From: Firmicutes bacterium UBA7709
Lineage (GTDB): Bacteria > Bacillota_A > Clostridia > Peptostreptococcales > Anaerovoracaceae
Length of the DNA stretch: 6,785 bases
Direction: 5' to 3'
Assembly: GCA_002482405.1 (NCBI GenBank)
Contig: DLFX01000274.1
Coordinates: 1,904 to 8,688, forward strand
The notes under the pieces were generated by a model. It was not told the origin of the DNA. It did not search any database and saw nothing but the letters and a program-made list of their open reading frames with translations. The position numbers and the translations under genes are program-made. The stretch's first letter is position 1. The number at the start of each line of letters is the position of its first letter. Shown piece by piece: positions 6,007-6,785 of this stretch.

Positions 6007-6785
6007 ATGGGGAAGATTGTAAACGCATATATCATGCCTCATCCCCCGGTCATCGTGCCGGGAATAGGACGCGGCAGGGAACGGAACGCGGCCCGCACGA
6101 TAGAAGCGATGAGGCGGGCGGCGCGGGAAATCGCAAAGGACAGACCGACCACCATCGTTTTGTCGACACCTCATGCGCCGTGTTTCAGCGACTATGTTTA
6201 TGTCGAGGATTCCGAGCGCATCGAGGGGGATTTCGAGGCCTTCGGACATCCCGAGATCGGTTTTTCGGGGGAAAACAACCGGGACCTCGCCGCCTTGATC
6301 GTCGCTAAAGCGGGGCGCGCCGGAATCGGCGCGGGAGGGCTCAACGGGTCTCAAAAGAAACAGTATGGCATCAGCGACCGGCTTGACCACGGAGCGCTGG
6401 TGCCCCTTTGCTTTATTGCCAGGGAATTGGAGGAATTTCGTCTCGTGGTGGTCTCGACGCCGTTTCTTCCCTTTCAGACCCTCTACGATTTCGGAGGGTG
6501 CGTCCGGGAAGCGGTCCGTGAATCCGATGAGCGCGTGGTCTATCTGGCCAGCGCGGACCTGTCCCACCGGCTTACCCGGGATGCGCCGGCGGGTTATCAT
6601 CCCCTGGGCCGGGAGTACGACGAATATCTGGTGGATAAAGTGTGCCTCGCCGACGCCGAAACGCTTCTGAAGACAGACGAGAGCTTTCTTGAGAAGGCGG
6701 GGGAATGCGGAACCCGTTCCATCATCATGATGTTCGGAGCCCTTCACGACAGGAAATTGAAACCCGAAATATATTCCTATGAAGG
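6007..6785 (+). CDS. Class III extradiol dioxygenase-like (LigB-type) domain protein, AmmeMemoRadiSam-associated, 3'-truncated by window edge
   Basis: The frame starts at ATG 6007 behind a strong ribosome site and stays open for 259 codons to the window edge. The product resembles the N-terminal LigB-like domain of proteins usually called AmmeMemoRadiSam system protein A. Recognisable segments are AYIMPHPPVIVPGIGRGRE (7-25), VLSTPHAPCFSDY (51-63), EGDFEAFGHPEI (73-84), LDHGALVPL (126-134), YLASADLSHRL (179-189) and AGECGTRSIIMMFGAL (231-246). By analogy with LigB-type enzymes, His12, His56 and Glu233 are candidate metal ligands and His187 (DLSH) a candidate catalytic base; these are inferred positions, not proven. 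The visible part ends near SYE, where in homologues the dioxygenase-like domain closes and an AMMECR1 domain often follows; that domain, if present, lies outside. The family has no settled substrate, and human MEMO1 is a distant relative of the fold. No signal peptide is seen. It lies 76 bases behind cobT, co-oriented, and may be cotranscribed unless the hairpin before it stops transcription. Confidence 0.85.
   Translation, partial: MGKIVNAYIMPHPPVIVPGIGRGRERNAARTIEAMRRAAREIAKDRPTTIVLSTPHAPCFSDYVYVEDSERIEGDFEAFGHPEIGFSGENNRDLAALIVAKAGRAGIGAGGLNGSQKKQYGISDRLDHGALVPLCFIARELEEFRLVVVSTPFLPFQTLYDFGGCVREAVRESDERVVYLASADLSHRLTRDAPAGYHPLGREYDEYLVDKVCLADAETLLKTDESFLEKAGECGTRSIIMMFGALHDRKLKPEIYSYE

Noticed and set aside
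5938..6747. 269-codon open frame on the - strand opposite the LigB-like gene
   Set aside because: The + strand frame has a strong ribosome site and clear LigB-type motifs. The antisense product shows no recognisable domain and is explained as a shadow.
1..6785. Search for cobalamin riboswitch, tRNA, insertion sequence, CRISPR repeats or attachment sites
   Set aside because: All non-coding gaps are 76 bases or less, far too short for a cobalamin riboswitch. I saw no transposase-like protein, repeat array or inverted terminal repeats.

Overview
The window is a dense, single-direction run of six genes on the + strand: tetrapyrrole and cobalamin (vitamin B12) biosynthesis genes followed by the front of a gene linked to the AmmeMemoRadiSam families. 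Gaps between genes are 76 bases or less, and one junction overlaps by 23 bases. No RNA gene, mobile element, CRISPR array or riboswitch is visible. No convincing promoter is visible either, so the run looks like the interior of a longer operon that enters from the left and leaves to the right.

Layout: 1-635, the 3' part of hemB (porphobilinogen synthase); 682-1971, hemL (glutamate-1-semialdehyde aminomutase); 2010-3305, a fused cbiE-cbiT (cobalt-precorrin C5- and C15-methyltransferases, the latter decarboxylating); 3365-4804, cbiA (cobyrinate a,c-diamide synthase); 4782-5930, cobT (dimethylbenzimidazole phosphoribosyltransferase); 6007-6785, the first 259 codons of a class III extradiol-dioxygenase-like (LigB-type) protein. 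In complete homologues of this last protein I expect a C-terminal AMMECR1 domain, but it lies outside the window.

How they work together: HemL makes 5-aminolevulinate from glutamate-1-semialdehyde (C5 pathway) and HemB condenses two molecules to porphobilinogen. After uroporphyrinogen III and corrin-ring steps encoded elsewhere, CbiE and CbiT methylate the macrocycle and remove the C12 acetate carboxyl. CbiA then amidates side chains a and c, and CobT activates the lower-ligand base for nucleotide loop assembly. The grouping suggests that hemB and hemL here mainly feed corrinoid synthesis. That is an inference from context.

Organism: moderately GC-rich coding sequence, strong purine-rich Shine-Dalgarno sites, ATG starts, C5-pathway ALA synthesis next to cbi-type genes and an AmmeMemoRadiSam-type gene all fit an anaerobic Bacillota (Clostridia-like) bacterium. 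This assignment rests on family resemblance recalled from memory and is only moderately secure.

Most of the window is well-understood metabolism. The part with real unknown biology is the last gene, whose family has no settled biochemical role and which sits directly behind cobT.
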